A stretch of 64,000 nt of DNA, from NCBI GenBank assembly GCA_029582155.1, contig CM055907.1, positions 30,342,983 to 30,406,982 on the forward strand, written 5' to 3'. This document shows, piece by piece, positions 1 through 11,934 of the stretch (positions within the stretch are counted from its first letter, which is position 1; the number at the start of each line of letters is the position of its first letter). The DNA comes from Panopea generosa (taxonomy: Eukaryota > Mollusca > Bivalvia > Adapedonta > Hiatellidae). The notes below the pieces were generated by a model. That model saw only the letters and a list, made by a program, of their open reading frames with translations, was not told where the DNA came from and searched no databases. Made by a program: the position numbers and the translations under genes.

Positions 1-1880
1 CCGATAAGTTACATAAGCCGTTCTGTGTTTATAATATGCTGCCCTACGTGTCACTTACTTCTCTCCCCACGGGTTCTGCTTTATTTTATAAATAGATTTC
101 AATTAAGTTGCAAATAACAAACAATATACATGTATACAGTTATATTCGTGTATGGTAACGTCCAGTATTTCTGTCCAATAACGTACTAAATTCATTGTTA
201 CTAACACGTTTTTATAAATATAATTTAATTCAACCCTAAAGGCTATTAAACTGTACCTCTGTTACGGCTCTGGTTAGTGACGGCGAGACAATTTTTGTGT
301 TTAAAAGTTCGTAATAAAATAGATGTTACTTGGTTTGAATATTCACAAAATGATTCATATAGGCTGTGATTTCCTGCTGTAGATGAGTTAGCATAGCATG
401 GTAGATGTTTGTACAATTATAACAACAATAAGACCACCGATTCCAACATAAAAATATCTTTACTAAGAAATTTTTCAAGATTTATTTTAGAAAAAGGAAC
501 ACTATTGTTTTATTTTGTTAAGCGTTGGTGTGTCATTTTTCTATCTTTTAACATTAAAACTATGGCCAATACATCAGTAATTGTTTATCAGCTAAACAAT
601 AACAAGACCGCTATGTTAAAATAGAGTAGAAGATCCATATCCCCTTTAAAACAGAACCTTGTAAATTTAACTTTGAAATGAGACCTTAAAAGATGTATAT
701 TTGTGAGTGTTGATTTACCCTGGCGAGTCCGTGGATGTATTACAGTTGTGTATACAACTCTGTGACATTTGTAGTATGAAAAGAAAGATTTTGATATATG
801 AATGAGTAATAAAACAGCGTTCCGTATTATGTTGATGTGTGTGCTTACAAAGCTATTTGACACGGTCACATACTGGGTATTTGCGAAGCAGTCGGACACA
901 TTCGTTAATCTGTCTATAATAACAGTTGGCATGTTTTTCTAAATTCAGGGATGCAAGTGATTGGTTGTTATTCGGGCCTTCTATAAATGTACGTTTATTC
1001 GCGTGCGTGAATGCCATCCTGCCTAACATAAACACTATTTAGTTTTTTCCGTATTTAATTAAACTGATTTCCAACCATAAGTTCGTAGTAGAGGTACTAT
1101 TTCAAAGACATGTTTATTTTTATCAAAAAGGTTGCAAAAGGTGGTTGTAATATGTGTCAGATTTCTTTACAGACACGATCTAACTCACTATGTGCAATAT
1201 CAGACGTTAAAATGTTAAAACTCATATCAAAATTGAAGCAATATTTGAAATATAGTTTGGGTCTATGGAAAACTTCTGATATCAAGTATGCCCATATTCA
1301 TGCGCATTGATAAAATTTGGTTTGGTTGGCCTATTTACTTTTTTCTAGCATGAACTCGATATATACATTTTCAAAGTCTGTATTGTAACAAATATCATTT
1401 TCTTCATATGTAACATAGTAGAATATTATTCTACTTCACACTGCACCTGCTTGCCACATGTAATGTAAATATGATAGTTTGTTTATTAAAAAGCTTGGAA
1501 CGTACCAACCTGTTTTTGTGATGTTTGATTGTTTGAACGCTACAATTGGTTGACAAAATTAACATTGTTGTTCCTAGACAATGTCCTAATATTTGTGTAT
1601 GATTTTTCCAATATTTGCTATTTGACGTCTTATAACATGTCATAAAAGGTATACATTACCTTAACTTTATCAGTATACATGAATTTAGTTGTAAATTTAC
1701 TTAATGATGAATAAACACAATTTGATGATGTCGGTCAACAACATACTTGCGTAAAACGGGTAAACCATTTTTAGTATGGTCATCGAGTATATGTGTACAT
1801 ATTCTCCGTTTTTATTTGTTAATATGTGCGTGAACAGATCCCCAAATTTCTTCAGAGTTCATTCCTCGTCAGTAGTTGAA
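1..1880. other. AT-rich DNA, no gene recognised
   Basis: Only short open frames are present, several of them without an ATG start, and none resembles a known protein or carries a recognisable domain. I see no tandem array or transposon end here. It could be intergenic or intronic sequence. The only item of note is at its right edge, where a short ATG frame runs into a good splice donor. Confidence 0.5.
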
Positions 1881-1908
1881 ATGGGCAGCATTGATCAGGT
1901 TAGCTCAG
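1881..1908 (+). other. Possible short first coding exon with consensus splice donor
   Basis: An ATG at 1881 has G at -3 and G at +4, a favourable translation context. It opens the short frame MGSIDQVSS and then meets CAG|GTAGGT at 1908/1909, close to the ideal donor site. The exon would end in phase 1. No downstream exon was identified, so this rests on two short signals and could be chance. A splice-site model or RNA reads would decide it. Confidence 0.18.
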
Positions 1909-1910
1909 GT

Positions 1911-2955
1911 AGGTGATACCTTGTATGTTAGATATCTTCAAAATTCAAAATGTAAAATGAGACTTGGATACGATTGCTAGTATATTGTTGCATTGAGTGA
2001 ACTCTTAAATTCCATGATTCGAAAATTCATCTTAAATTTATGTTAAGCTTAGAATGTATTTAACAACTTGAACCTGCATGCCAAATGTCTTTACTTGCTG
2101 TATTTGCCTCCGTTTTTGTCTTCGTTCCGAATAAATTTTCTATCAAACTTAATTTTTCAACTACACATTCATTTCAACCAATTGGTATATTTAATTTTAA
2201 TTGAAGCTTAGCAATATGTTTAAAATCGTTACCAAGAGTAACCAAAATAATAAATGTATTCAATCTGCTCAGTATTTTCATTTGGGAATTTGAACCCAGT
2301 AGCTTCCTATTTTCCCATGTTTTTCATCCGTGGCAGGACTATTCTTATTTCTTCGGATGAGTAATTAGCGCCTATTACCCTTGCACTTTGGTAGCATGCA
2401 CAAACGTTGACCAAAAATAGTCATTTAAAGTATTAATATATTGAAATATAATAATGAAAAATAAAAATATTACTTAACAGTGTTGAGTACAACACAGAAT
2501 TTATATGGATAAATACACAGCAGACACATTTAGATTGTGTGTGAATCCAATTCAGTTTTATTGTCAGTACAGTTGATCCTTTTATATCAATTAGCAGGTT
2601 CTGTATAACAGAATGTATGGGGATTCTGAACAAGGAAAGCAATGAAGTGATAAGTAATGTTACATTTAAAGTATTATCTTTCATATTCAAATACGATAAC
2701 TTTTTTATATATTTCTTATTATGAACTGCTGCTGATCTGAATATACCTATATCATAAATGCATAAAAATATGATGTCAAAAGATAGTTTTATGGGACAGT
2801 TAGTTAATTCAAAGAAAACATACATAACGTATTGCTTATGTCCGTAAAACAAGTGCTATATTTTCATTTGTTGTCTCTCATTCTGCTCAGCGATACATTT
2901 ACAAAGTGTTTGTTCGTTAAAATATATCACTATTCTCTACCTCCTTCAATCTCGT
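1911..2955. other. AT-rich flank, probable 3' UTR side of the neuropeptide gene
   Basis: No convincing coding region. The open frame at 2433-2852 on the minus strand has no recognisable domain and biased, low-complexity content. Because the neuropeptide exon on the minus strand ends at 2966, the upper part of this stretch is probably its 3' untranslated region. Confidence 0.4.
2557..2562 (-). other. Possible polyadenylation signal AATAAA
   Basis: The plus strand reads TTTATT here, giving AATAAA on the minus strand about 400 bases after the neuropeptide stop codon. The position is reasonable for its poly(A) signal, but the hexamer is common in AT-rich DNA. Confidence 0.3.
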
Positions 2956-2965
2956 AGTAAGTTTG

Positions 2966-4834
2966 CTATTGCTCGTTTCCAATATCACTTTTCGCCGCTG
3001 GTTCATAGGATTTGCTGCCCTTGTGTATGTCTCGCTTGATTAATCCAGATATATGTCGAAACCTCATACCATCGTAACCTTGCTTATTGTCTTGAAAGTT
3101 GTCGAAACCATTGTCATCAAAAATACCTCTTTTTATAAACCCGTACCCAATACGATCAAAATGACCTCTATCATTCCATGGGCTACGTCTTGAACGGACT
3201 GCATAAGTCTGATCATTGCTGTTGTCGAAACTTTCATCACGTCGAACAAGGCCTGAATTTATTCTATCGAAATAACGCTTATCTATAACATTATCAATAA
3301 GTTCTCCTTCGTCCTTTTTGACAAAGCCAGACCCGAGTCGATCAATTCGCCTTTTTGCCAATGGATCTCTTTTTACAAATCCACTAGATAATCTATCAAA
3401 ATATCGTTTTTCTTGATCAACGTCCATGTCTTGTTGGAAGTCGAATGGCATCGGGTTTTCTGCATTCTTCTTTATAAATCCACTAGTTAGTCTGTCAAAA
3501 CCTCTTTTGTCGTCATCCATATTTGATCCCTTTTTCACAAAACCCGAAGATAACCTGTCAAAATATCGCTTTTGGTGAGTTTCATCTACAAAATCATCAT
3601 TTCTTTTAACAAACCCAGAGGAAAGGCGATCTAAATAGCGCTTTTGGTATTCATTGAATACAGAGTTATCGAAACCATCATTCTTCTTTACAAATCCAGA
3701 CGAAAGACGATCAAATCCCCTCTTTTTCGGCTTTGTGTACTTATTTTTCTTTACGAAACCAGAACTCAACCTGTCAAATCCGCTTTTCTCCTGTTTTAAA
3801 TCAACTTTTTTTATGAAACCTGTTGATATACGGCCAAATGATCTCTTCGCAGAATCTTCTTCATAGTCTTTTTTCACAAATCCTGAACTAAGTCTATCAA
3901 ATCCTCTTTTAACACTGTTTAACTTGTTTTTCTTAATAAATCCGGACGACATACGATCCAAAGATCTCTTATCGGCACCGTCATGACCATCATCGACTGA
4001 TTTTTTTACGAATTCTGAACTAAGTCTATCAAATCCTCTTTTGTCATTGTTTGACTTACTTTTCTTAATAAATCCTGACGACATACGATCCAAAAACCTC
4101 TTATCGGTACTGCCACTGCTTCCATCGTCCGATTTTTTTACGAATCCTGAACTAAGTCTATCAAAACCTCTTTTATAACTGTCAAGTTGGCTTTTTTTAA
4201 TAAATCCTGATGCCATTCGATCAAAATATCGCTTCCCAGTATCAGTGTGAACTTGATTATCACCTGTAGATTCTGGTTTAACAACTTTAGCGGCTGAGAA
4301 GTCTATTTCTTTCTTCACAAAACCTGACGAAATTCTATCAATTGTTCGTTTATCGCTCTCTTGTTCCAACGAATCAATATCCTTTTTAACGTAATTGCTA
4401 GACAATTTGTCAAACCCTCTTTTGTGTCCCGAATCATTTTCCTCAGTTTGAACACTATTCTTCAATTCAGATGCTGTTAAAGAAGTATCGATCGTTGATC
4501 TTTTTCGTCTCACAAGACCCATACCGATTGAATCCATGTCTCTGTTTTCGTTTTCAATTTGGTCAGATTCAACTGTCTCCAGCATATCCAAAAGATTTAC
4601 GAACCGCTTTAACGAATCGATGTCAGACAACTTCGTTGTATAAATTTCTGGGTCATGTTGTAAATTAACAGTATCGTCACCACTTCTCTTTATAAATCCC
4701 CATGATATTCTATCCAACGACGGTCCTCTTTTATTGTCGAATCTTGATTTATAACTGTAACTGCGAGTTCCACGTAGGTGAAAAGGGTTGTATTGACGAT
4801 AGTAAGACTGAAAGGATGGTGGGTAAATAGACAT
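2966..4834 (-). CDS. Multicopy neuropeptide precursor, pedal peptide/orcokinin-like, main 3' exon
   Basis: The frame encodes 622 residues made of about 21 short repeats separated by acidic linkers. The core is GFDRLSSGFV; four copies are identical, and variants include YFDRLSSGFV, YLDRLSSGFV, FLDRMSSGFI, TIDRISSGFV and SFGRISTGFI. Nearly every copy is preceded by KR and followed by KK, KR or RR, as expected for prohormone-convertase processing in secretory granules. No Gly precedes the basic sites, so the peptides are probably not amidated. The D-x-L-S-x-G-F pattern resembles the pedal peptide/orcokinin family (for example YDPLSAGF in the starfish myorelaxant peptide); that assignment is inference. 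There is no signal peptide after the first ATG, and the frame stays open upstream to 4879 past a plausible splice acceptor, so at least one 5' exon carrying the signal peptide is missing. The stop is TAG at 2966-2968. The products should be secreted neuropeptides acting on a G-protein-coupled receptor. Confidence is high for a peptide precursor and moderate for the family. Confidence 0.88.
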   Translation of the reverse strand: MSIYPPSFQSYYRQYNPFHLRGTRSYSYKSRFDNKRGPSLDRISWGFIKRSGDDTVNLQHDPEIYTTKLSDIDSLKRFVNLLDMLETVESDQIENENRDMDSIGMGLVRRKRSTIDTSLTASELKNSVQTEENDSGHKRGFDKLSSNYVKKDIDSLEQESDKRTIDRISSGFVKKEIDFSAAKVVKPESTGDNQVHTDTGKRYFDRMASGFIKKSQLDSYKRGFDRLSSGFVKKSDDGSSGSTDKRFLDRMSSGFIKKSKSNNDKRGFDRLSSEFVKKSVDDGHDGADKRSLDRMSSGFIKKNKLNSVKRGFDRLSSGFVKKDYEEDSAKRSFGRISTGFIKKVDLKQEKSGFDRLSSGFVKKNKYTKPKKRGFDRLSSGFVKKNDGFDNSVFNEYQKRYLDRLSSGFVKRNDDFVDETHQKRYFDRLSSGFVKKGSNMDDDKRGFDRLTSGFIKKNAENPMPFDFQQDMDVDQEKRYFDRLSSGFVKRDPLAKRRIDRLGSGFVKKDEGELIDNVIDKRYFDRINSGLVRRDESFDNSNDQTYAVRSRRSPWNDRGHFDRIGYGFIKRGIFDDNGFDNFQDNKQGYDGMRFRHISGLIKRDIHKGSKSYEPAAKSDIGNEQ

Positions 4835-4862
4835 GCCGCAACATCTGCAATAGAAGATGAAA
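4835..4862 (-). other. Probable splice acceptor upstream of the neuropeptide exon
   Basis: On the minus strand the sequence runs TTCATCTTCTATTGCAG and then enters the exon at 4844, a pyrimidine-rich tract followed by CAG. From there the frame is open through Cys-Cys-Gly to the first Met at 4834. A second candidate, CATCCTTTCAG ending at 4808, would start the exon at Ser10 in phase 0. Either site fits a precursor whose signal peptide lies on an earlier exon. Confidence 0.45.
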
Positions 4863-4882
4863 TAAACATTACGATCATTTCA

Positions 4883-7676
4883 TAGAAACGCGTAATTCAT
4901 TCTATTAATATATAGTTTATGCACTGAAAAAAAAATGAAAATTTTTCTTACAACTTGTTTTATGTTTTATTTTAAAATACTTTGTTGCCTGTGTTGATAT
5001 AGCGTTAGTTCTTGTTGGAATTGAACTAATGAATCTCATTTTTCAAAATGCTGCTTTTAATGATTTAAAGGTGTGTTGTTATTTCTATTTCAACACCAAG
5101 GTTTTTTTAAGTTTAATTTAAATACCTAAAACCTTAAATGAATTATAACTAGTTACATTAATTCACTTATTCAATGTCAATAAAATTATTTTCAGGTTTA
5201 CTGCAGCCAGTCTAAATTCATGAACATCTAGATATTTCTCTTAAGTTTAAAATAAGAAGTATCTAAGAGTATACGTTAATATGCTGATGAATGAAAAGGC
5301 CGGTGGTTAATCATAACCTTTGATAAACGACTGTAAACGGCTGTAACGACAAAACTGACAGGAGAGATATAAATTGTTATCTTAATATTACTATTCACAA
5401 AAACCAAAGCTATTAGTACGATTGGTTTGTTAGCACTATGCGAAGTGGACTCCAATGGAAGTGATACTACCTCAATGGAAAACAGCATCAAACTGATAAA
5501 ACAACTCTGCAAAATGGCGACCACATTGCTTTGAATCGATTCTTAATAAAAATACAGCTAGTATATAAAATGAATACGCCTATGTTAACGAATTTATTGT
5601 AACAAAGTTCTGGAACAATGTTTTCTTATCCGTGGTATCAATGCTCTGTCATTTTGTTTACGATTGTATTGTATTGCATTGTGTTGCTACGATTTTAAAG
5701 GTAGTAAATCGCTCAAATGTCTTCAAATAAAAATCATAAAAAAATAAAAGTCAATGGTTTTGAATATTAAATCCACTTTATCGTGACACAATCGATATTA
5801 TCATCGTACTGGAAAACGGAATTCCCATTCTTAATATTGACCGGTCTTAAATAATGCTTGAGGGCATTCGCATCTCATTCAGACTCAAATAAAACACATT
5901 TTACAATATGTAAACCAATTCGACGGATCAAATAGACTCATTTGATACGTCACAAAATGCGATGTGATTTTAAGCAGGAAATCAGTTTTATTCTAACCTG
6001 GACGCTTAGATCAAGTTAAGAAATCCCTTTTTACATATATTATTTTGGCATGTTTAAATACATAGCCTTATAGAAATATGGGATCAGTGCGTATACCTCG
6101 GCATAATTGTAGTGTAACAGTTGTTTAACAAGTGCTGAATAAAATAAAGCTGTCTACATCAGTTTGTTTTGTCCAAATGTAATAAGAAAATATATGTTCA
6201 TAATGAATATAATAAAAGTAACTTTTTTCATTAAAGATGATACTAGCTAGTGCAATAGACGCTTTTGTCACACTTTGTTATCGTTATTAAAAGAATGTTA
6301 TACTAGCAAAGTGTTTTTATAACTCATTGAACAAAAGTATTTTATCACTTTCGAATTCGTATAGCTTTGTGTGCAACTATCGGACAATCGTATATAACAA
6401 TTTCACTTATACGTAACATTTATCTACTAATGGTTTAATTATTCAGTTCCATTTTCGTGTGACGTTTTCTGAATAAAACATCAGGTTTTCCATCAACGTG
6501 ACAATTTCTCTGACAGAAATACAGTAAAAACAAGCTGGAAAGGGAATAAATCAACACGGTAACATGTACAATGTGATTGCAAAGATGTAAAAATGTAATA
6601 GTAACGGTATCAAATAATGGAACGTACTTATACATATGTTGCTATAACTAAACTCACGTCGTCGTATATCACGTTGTTACAATGAATTTGGTATTCTTCC
6701 ATAGCATCTGTAGATGATGTTTCCTAATGAAATACTTATGTTTGTGCAATAAAATAATATATGTCTTAAAGGGACACTTGACAAGTTTGAAAATATTTTA
6801 TGAATTTCCGAAATGATGCCTATTTGACATCAAATTACCTTTAAGTAATTAATAAGTATGTAGACAATTTAGTGTCTTAATTACTTTTGTGGTATGCTTA
6901 TAAAGAAAACAAGGATTTCAGTTTGTAAGTTCAGATATTTGTAGCTATATTTCTTAAACTAATGTACACCATCAGTCAATTAAAACTATAAATAAGTTTT
7001 ACTTTTCGTTGGCTAGTCTACTATATGTTTCTATTACAAACGTTATATTTTATTTACACTAATTTTCACAGGTTAATTAAGACAACATATATCTATTTGT
7101 ATAAGTGAGAAACAGAAGGCACGCATTATTTCGTTGTTTTTTTTTTTCTGATATAATAGGTATGCAAATCACATTTTGAAATGACATCATATTTAATTTC
7201 TAGTTGAAAAACGGGAAATGCACATGTGCGTACTGTTCGAGCAGAGATAAAAACAACACACTAATTTATGAACGATGCAATATTAGCTTCCATTGAGAAA
7301 CATTCTTCTTGCTAAATTCGTACTATATAAACTTAATTATCTTTAAATTATTAATCTTAAACAGTCGTGAAATTACACTTAGCTAAATGGTATCACTGGT
7401 GACAGAGTTACGGTTTATATGTTAATTCATTTAGTTATAAAAACCTTTTTATCTAATTGTAACTTATATACATTGATTGCTTTGTTTGCTTTTTAATATA
7501 ATGGGTGATGAAATTGATTAGCATCGATCAGTACCAGCCTTGTATCAAGGTGATTGATCGTGAAGTATAATTCGTAACGTCCTCTTTACTTTGAAATAAA
7601 TTTTGTTACGTTCAATTGTACATTAATTGCAGGTTTTGTCTTGTCAATCGTGCTTTGTGATAATAAATTAGATATT
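4883..7676. other. AT-rich DNA, upstream or intronic side of the neuropeptide gene
   Basis: No credible gene. On the minus strand at 5428-5524 there is a hydrophobic frame that resembles a signal peptide, but it has no suitable ATG. The rest holds only short random frames. I see no transposon ends or tandem repeats until the LINE 3' terminus at about 7677. Confidence 0.45.
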
Positions 7677-8034
7677 TAATCTTTATTTCAGTCTCATCTA
7701 TGTACATTGCAATAACAATAACATTAATATCATACTATATATGTATATAGCCATTCAAATATATGAATTACAAGAGACTATCACACAATGCAAAATACAA
7801 TAAACTGTTCACATAATAAGACTATGTGTAATGCTGCAAATCAATTTATTAAAAAAGTGTTCAGATAACAAAATTTTAAAATTCTGCCCAGAAAAAAGCA
7901 CTAAATTGCACAATAAAATAAATATCTTAAAGTATCTATTATCCCCTCTGATCAGATCAGAAAAGAACTGATTTGCAGCATACACATAGGAGTTGATAAA
8001 AAAGTAACATTATACATATAAAGCAAAAAATGCA

Positions 8035-11000
8035 TTATTTACAAAGGTAAGATTCACGTCTTTGTAATATATTAAAGCAGGTTTTGACACAGACACGAAT
8101 CAAAGATGAGTGGGAAAATAAAAATACTATCTTATCAACATTTGACAAATTATAAAAATTATCATTAAATGCAGCTGCTTTTTTAAATAAAGCATTTCTA
8201 AGATCATTATAAAGATAGTATTCTAAAATTACATGACATTCATCTTCCACTGTATTACAAAATGAGCATTTTATATCTTCTAACCTTAGATTATCATATC
8301 TACCGGTGTCAGTTCTTGTTGGGGCAACACAACAACGAAACTTACTAAAAGCGGACCTATGTCTTAAAGGTAATATATTTTTACAATAATTTTCAACTTC
8401 AAATTGATTTTTAAATAAACGGTAGGTACGTTGTTTGTTTCGTCCTTTACCAGACATACTGTCTACTCGTCTTATAGGTGAAAACCAATCACTGGTATAA
8501 ATATCCAGAACTTGTGACGTCATCAACAAGAGTATGCACAGGGATATTAACATTAATATTTGAAAACTGATGAAGATTAAGTTATACAAACTGCCTTTTT
8601 ACAGTGTTCATCCAATTTTTACAGGAAACATTAGCTTTTAAGTAAGACCAGAGTGCAACCACCCATTTATTGAGTCTACTTTCATTCATAGAGGATAAAC
8701 GACAACAGTATGTAGAAATAGTTTTCCACTGACGAACAATAGTAGGTTACCAAGCCATTTCACCGACAACTGCTGAATTTGGCGTATATTTGCCAACCCC
8801 CATAAAGAATTGCATAGCATGGTTATGAATAGCATTAATACATGAAAACGATTTACAACCCCATATTGCAGCCCAATAATTAATTACAGGCCATACAATG
8901 GAGTCATAAAGTTTTTTATATACGTTATATGGGACTCCTCCAATAAATTTACATTTAGCAATTAAAAGACCAAGGGCACGACTTCCACTTTGCGCGACAG
9001 CTTTAGCTGTAACATTAAAATCCAAATGTTCTTGCAGTACTATACCAAGATAAGGTTTTACTAACCATGTTTAAGACATCATTACCACACTGGAACACAC
9101 ATTCAGTTTTAGGAGATGAAAATGGTCGAAAATGAATATCATTACTCTTGTTACTATTACATGTAAAAGACATATCATTTAAATCACAACAATCCGATTG
9201 AGCAGATACTAATCTCTGTAAATCTGTTTCATTTTCTGCCAATAGAACGATATTGTCGGCATACATTAAAATACAAATGTTATCATTATTTACCGATATT
9301 CCAGTATTAAGGCTTTTCAAATACAAAGCCAAATAATTAATAAATGAATTAAACAACAAAGGAGATAAAACACACCCTTGTCTATACCCACAATATACAT
9401 CAAACCACTCAGTTGTAAGGTTATTCACTCTAACACATGACGAAACAGAGGCGGATAATGACTTTAAAGCAAGAAGCATCTTACAACATATACCATTATC
9501 ATAAAGTCTTTTCCAAAGCATATCCCTATTCTTTGGCTTTTTCCTGGTATAAATAATATGATCTATCGTACTACGCTTTTTCCTAAACCCGTTCTGTTCA
9601 TCGACTATTTTGAAATTGTTTTCACATAATTCACTTAAAAGATTATTTAAAATACTACAGTACATTTTATACATAATAGTTGCTAATGCAATCCCTTTAT
9701 AAGCAAGGGGTGTCCCTTGGGTCCGCAGTAGAAAACTTGGGTATTGTGTTAATGATACATTTAACCCCAAATAGATGGAACTGTGCCATTATTTAAACAA
9801 ACATTAGATAAAACATAAGAAATAAAACGGACATATCATTACACAATACCTCACTTTGAACATTATTGATACCACAAGCTTTACCTCGCTTTGCAGTTTC
9901 AATGGCTTTTTTTACTTCAAATACAGACATTTTATCATTAAAAGGCAAATGTACAGTGTTACTATCGTCCGAGAAGTCTAAATGTAAATGTACCTTGGCA
10001 TTTCCATTACTATTATTGTAAAATAAAGAATTAAAATCAGCTTTCCACTAGTCCAAAACATCTGAAATAGATGTAGAAATAGAACCATCATGAAGTTTAA
10101 CTTCAAAAGGTATACATTTAGATTTGTTCTGGTTTACACCGATCTTACCGATTGACTTCCAGAACATGGACTGATCGACATTACAATCAGTAAGTAATTC
10201 ATTTTGTAAAGAGTACCAATAAAATCGCTTTGACTTGTGTACCTCACGATCAAATAATTTACGAACTTGTACATATTCAGAATTGAGATCTTTTTTAACA
10301 TTTCGTTGAGTACATTTAAGCCACCTTCGTTCGGCATTACTAACATCAGTCCATATTTCTGACAACCTCTCGGTCCACCACTGTTTACCAGGTCTACATC
10401 TTTTACTGTGTTGATTAGACTGTATAGTTTTAAAGGGCATATTATTCTTTACTATACTACACCAATCCTGATAAACACTATCGATATCAAGTTGTGTTTG
10501 TAATCCTTGCTCCAACTTGTCAATAGCAATATTTACATCAGTAAGCACTTCTGTATTATTTAGAAAATAATCTGGTAATTTAGTCAAATCAAATTTATCA
10601 TAACTATTACTAAGTGGTGTTTCAGTATCACAACGCAACATGTTAAAAGCAATGTTCAATTTTAACAAAGAATGATCTGGTATACAAGTTGGTGAAGAGA
10701 ACTCAAATCACCTTACCTGTTTATTAAACCCACAGTCCTAACAATTGAAAAAAATCTGTAAAACAAGACAAATCATCATGACCGCAAGTGCAATAATCTA
10801 CCGCTTACAAACCCTTAGTAGAAATAGAAGTATAATCGTTTTAAGAACAATTTCTCCCATTTAACATACACATATAAGTACTGATAATAAAATCTATAAA
10901 TAGCTCACCATAATGATTTGTTTTAAAATCGATAACATCCCGTTCAATAATATCATCATCGCCGTTAATAAAATCTTCCATATCTCCACATTTACTATTG

Positions 11001-11345
11001 AAGTCGCCACATATATAAAAAATATCTTCATTCTGATATTTATAAATATCTGTAAAAAGAGTATCATAAAAAGCAGCTACATCAAAAGATCTTGAAGAAT
11101 TTTCAGGTGGTAAATAACAAACACATGGCAAGAGAGTGAAATTTTCAACCTTATGATTAAACTTCAACCATAAAATTCCTTCAAACGAGCTTTCTAAGAT
11201 GAATATATTAAATTCATTAAATAATTCTTGACAAAGAAACCAACTCCACCAGAACCGGCTCTAGCATTTTTATGTACAACTTTTCAGTTCAAACCAAACC
11301 ATGTATAACCTTCTATGATCAACTTGTGATCATCGAGTAGATGAG
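8035..11345 (-). pseudogene. LINE copy 1 ORF2 remnant: endonuclease and reverse transcriptase
   Basis: Collinear pieces of ORF2 lie in different frames. The APE endonuclease appears as THLLDDHKLIIEGYTWFGLN and as YICGDFNSKCGD near 11000. The linker follows at 10668-10048, with the GKQWWTERL motif common in CR1-like elements. The RT is at 9770-9015, with YRQGCVLSPLLFN and the catalytic box reading YADNIVLLA, where YADD is expected: the second catalytic Asp is Asn. The thumb is at 9025-8747, and the C-terminal region at 8589-8035 has CSFCNTVEDECHVILEYYLY, a LINE Cys/His motif. Several stops and frame changes separate the pieces. The endonuclease would nick target DNA and the RT would prime there, but this copy is dead. 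Confidence 0.82.
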
Positions 11346-11934
11346 TTTTTGCTAATGCTAAAATGTTCATCGCGGTTAACACGAATCACACGTGATCCTT
11401 TCACAGCGAGATCGCGCTGATTAAGCGCACCAAGAATGGTTCGGAATTTACTGGCCATCAACCGATCTGCTGGGGATTGATCATGGTGTATGTAAACGTT
11501 CCCATACTGCCTACTGGTCTTCAGTTTTGGCTTCTGTGTCATGACCTTACGTTTATCGTCGTTGGTCTTGAATTTAGCAATTATTTCGTCCGGATTGCCA
11601 TCACTGGTACAGTTCTTGCGCTGAGAACTGGCGCACACCACATCACTCACTTGGAGACCGTCGTGATTAGAGAGTTGACCTCGCTGCTGACATTCTCATT
11701 TGCATTCTCTGGAAGGCCTCTAAATACTACATTAAGGGGAGTCTCAGACTGTTGTTGATGTGGGCCATTGGTGACAATAGTTTCAAGTTTAGCACTCATT
11801 TCGTTAAGTTCCTCTGCTACTTCAACTTTGAAGGAATCTTTAAAAGAATCTAACTTAAGTTCAACATCTTTACGGACACGACTCATTTCAGAGTTGACAC
11901 GCTTGTCTAACAATTGGGCAACTTTATTTGACAT
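11330..11934 (-). pseudogene. LINE copy 1 ORF1 remnant, coiled coil plus RRM-like domain
   Basis: Two frames overlap by a few bases at about 11648. The first (11934-11647) has a charged helical stretch likely to form a coiled coil, then LNVVFRGLPENANENVSSEV, the usual opening of the LINE ORF1 RRM-like domain. The second continues with NDDKRKVMTQKPKLKTSR and HHDQSPADRLMASKFR, as in the ORF1 C-terminal domain. ORF1 proteins bind element RNA and act as chaperones. The frame break and the direct run into endonuclease sequence at about 11345 suggest a frameshift plus a deletion that removed the ORF1/ORF2 junction and the endonuclease N-terminus. Confidence 0.7.

Noticed and set aside
409..1310. 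Several 60-114-codon frames near the left end
   Set aside because: Overlapping on both strands, at least one starting without ATG, no domain and composition typical of AT-rich noncoding DNA.
3654..3866. Plus-strand frames at 3654-3866 and 4471-4668
   Set aside because: They are shadows of the repetitive neuropeptide coding sequence on the other strand.
5428..5524. Minus-strand hydrophobic frame (VVAILQSCFISLMLFSIE) that looks like a signal peptide for the neuropeptide gene
   Set aside because: The frame opens at GTG, has a stop a few codons upstream and no ATG before the hydrophobic core. A phase-0 donor (GAG|GTAGTA at 5471/5470) would fit the 4807 acceptor, but without a start the exon is not supportable.
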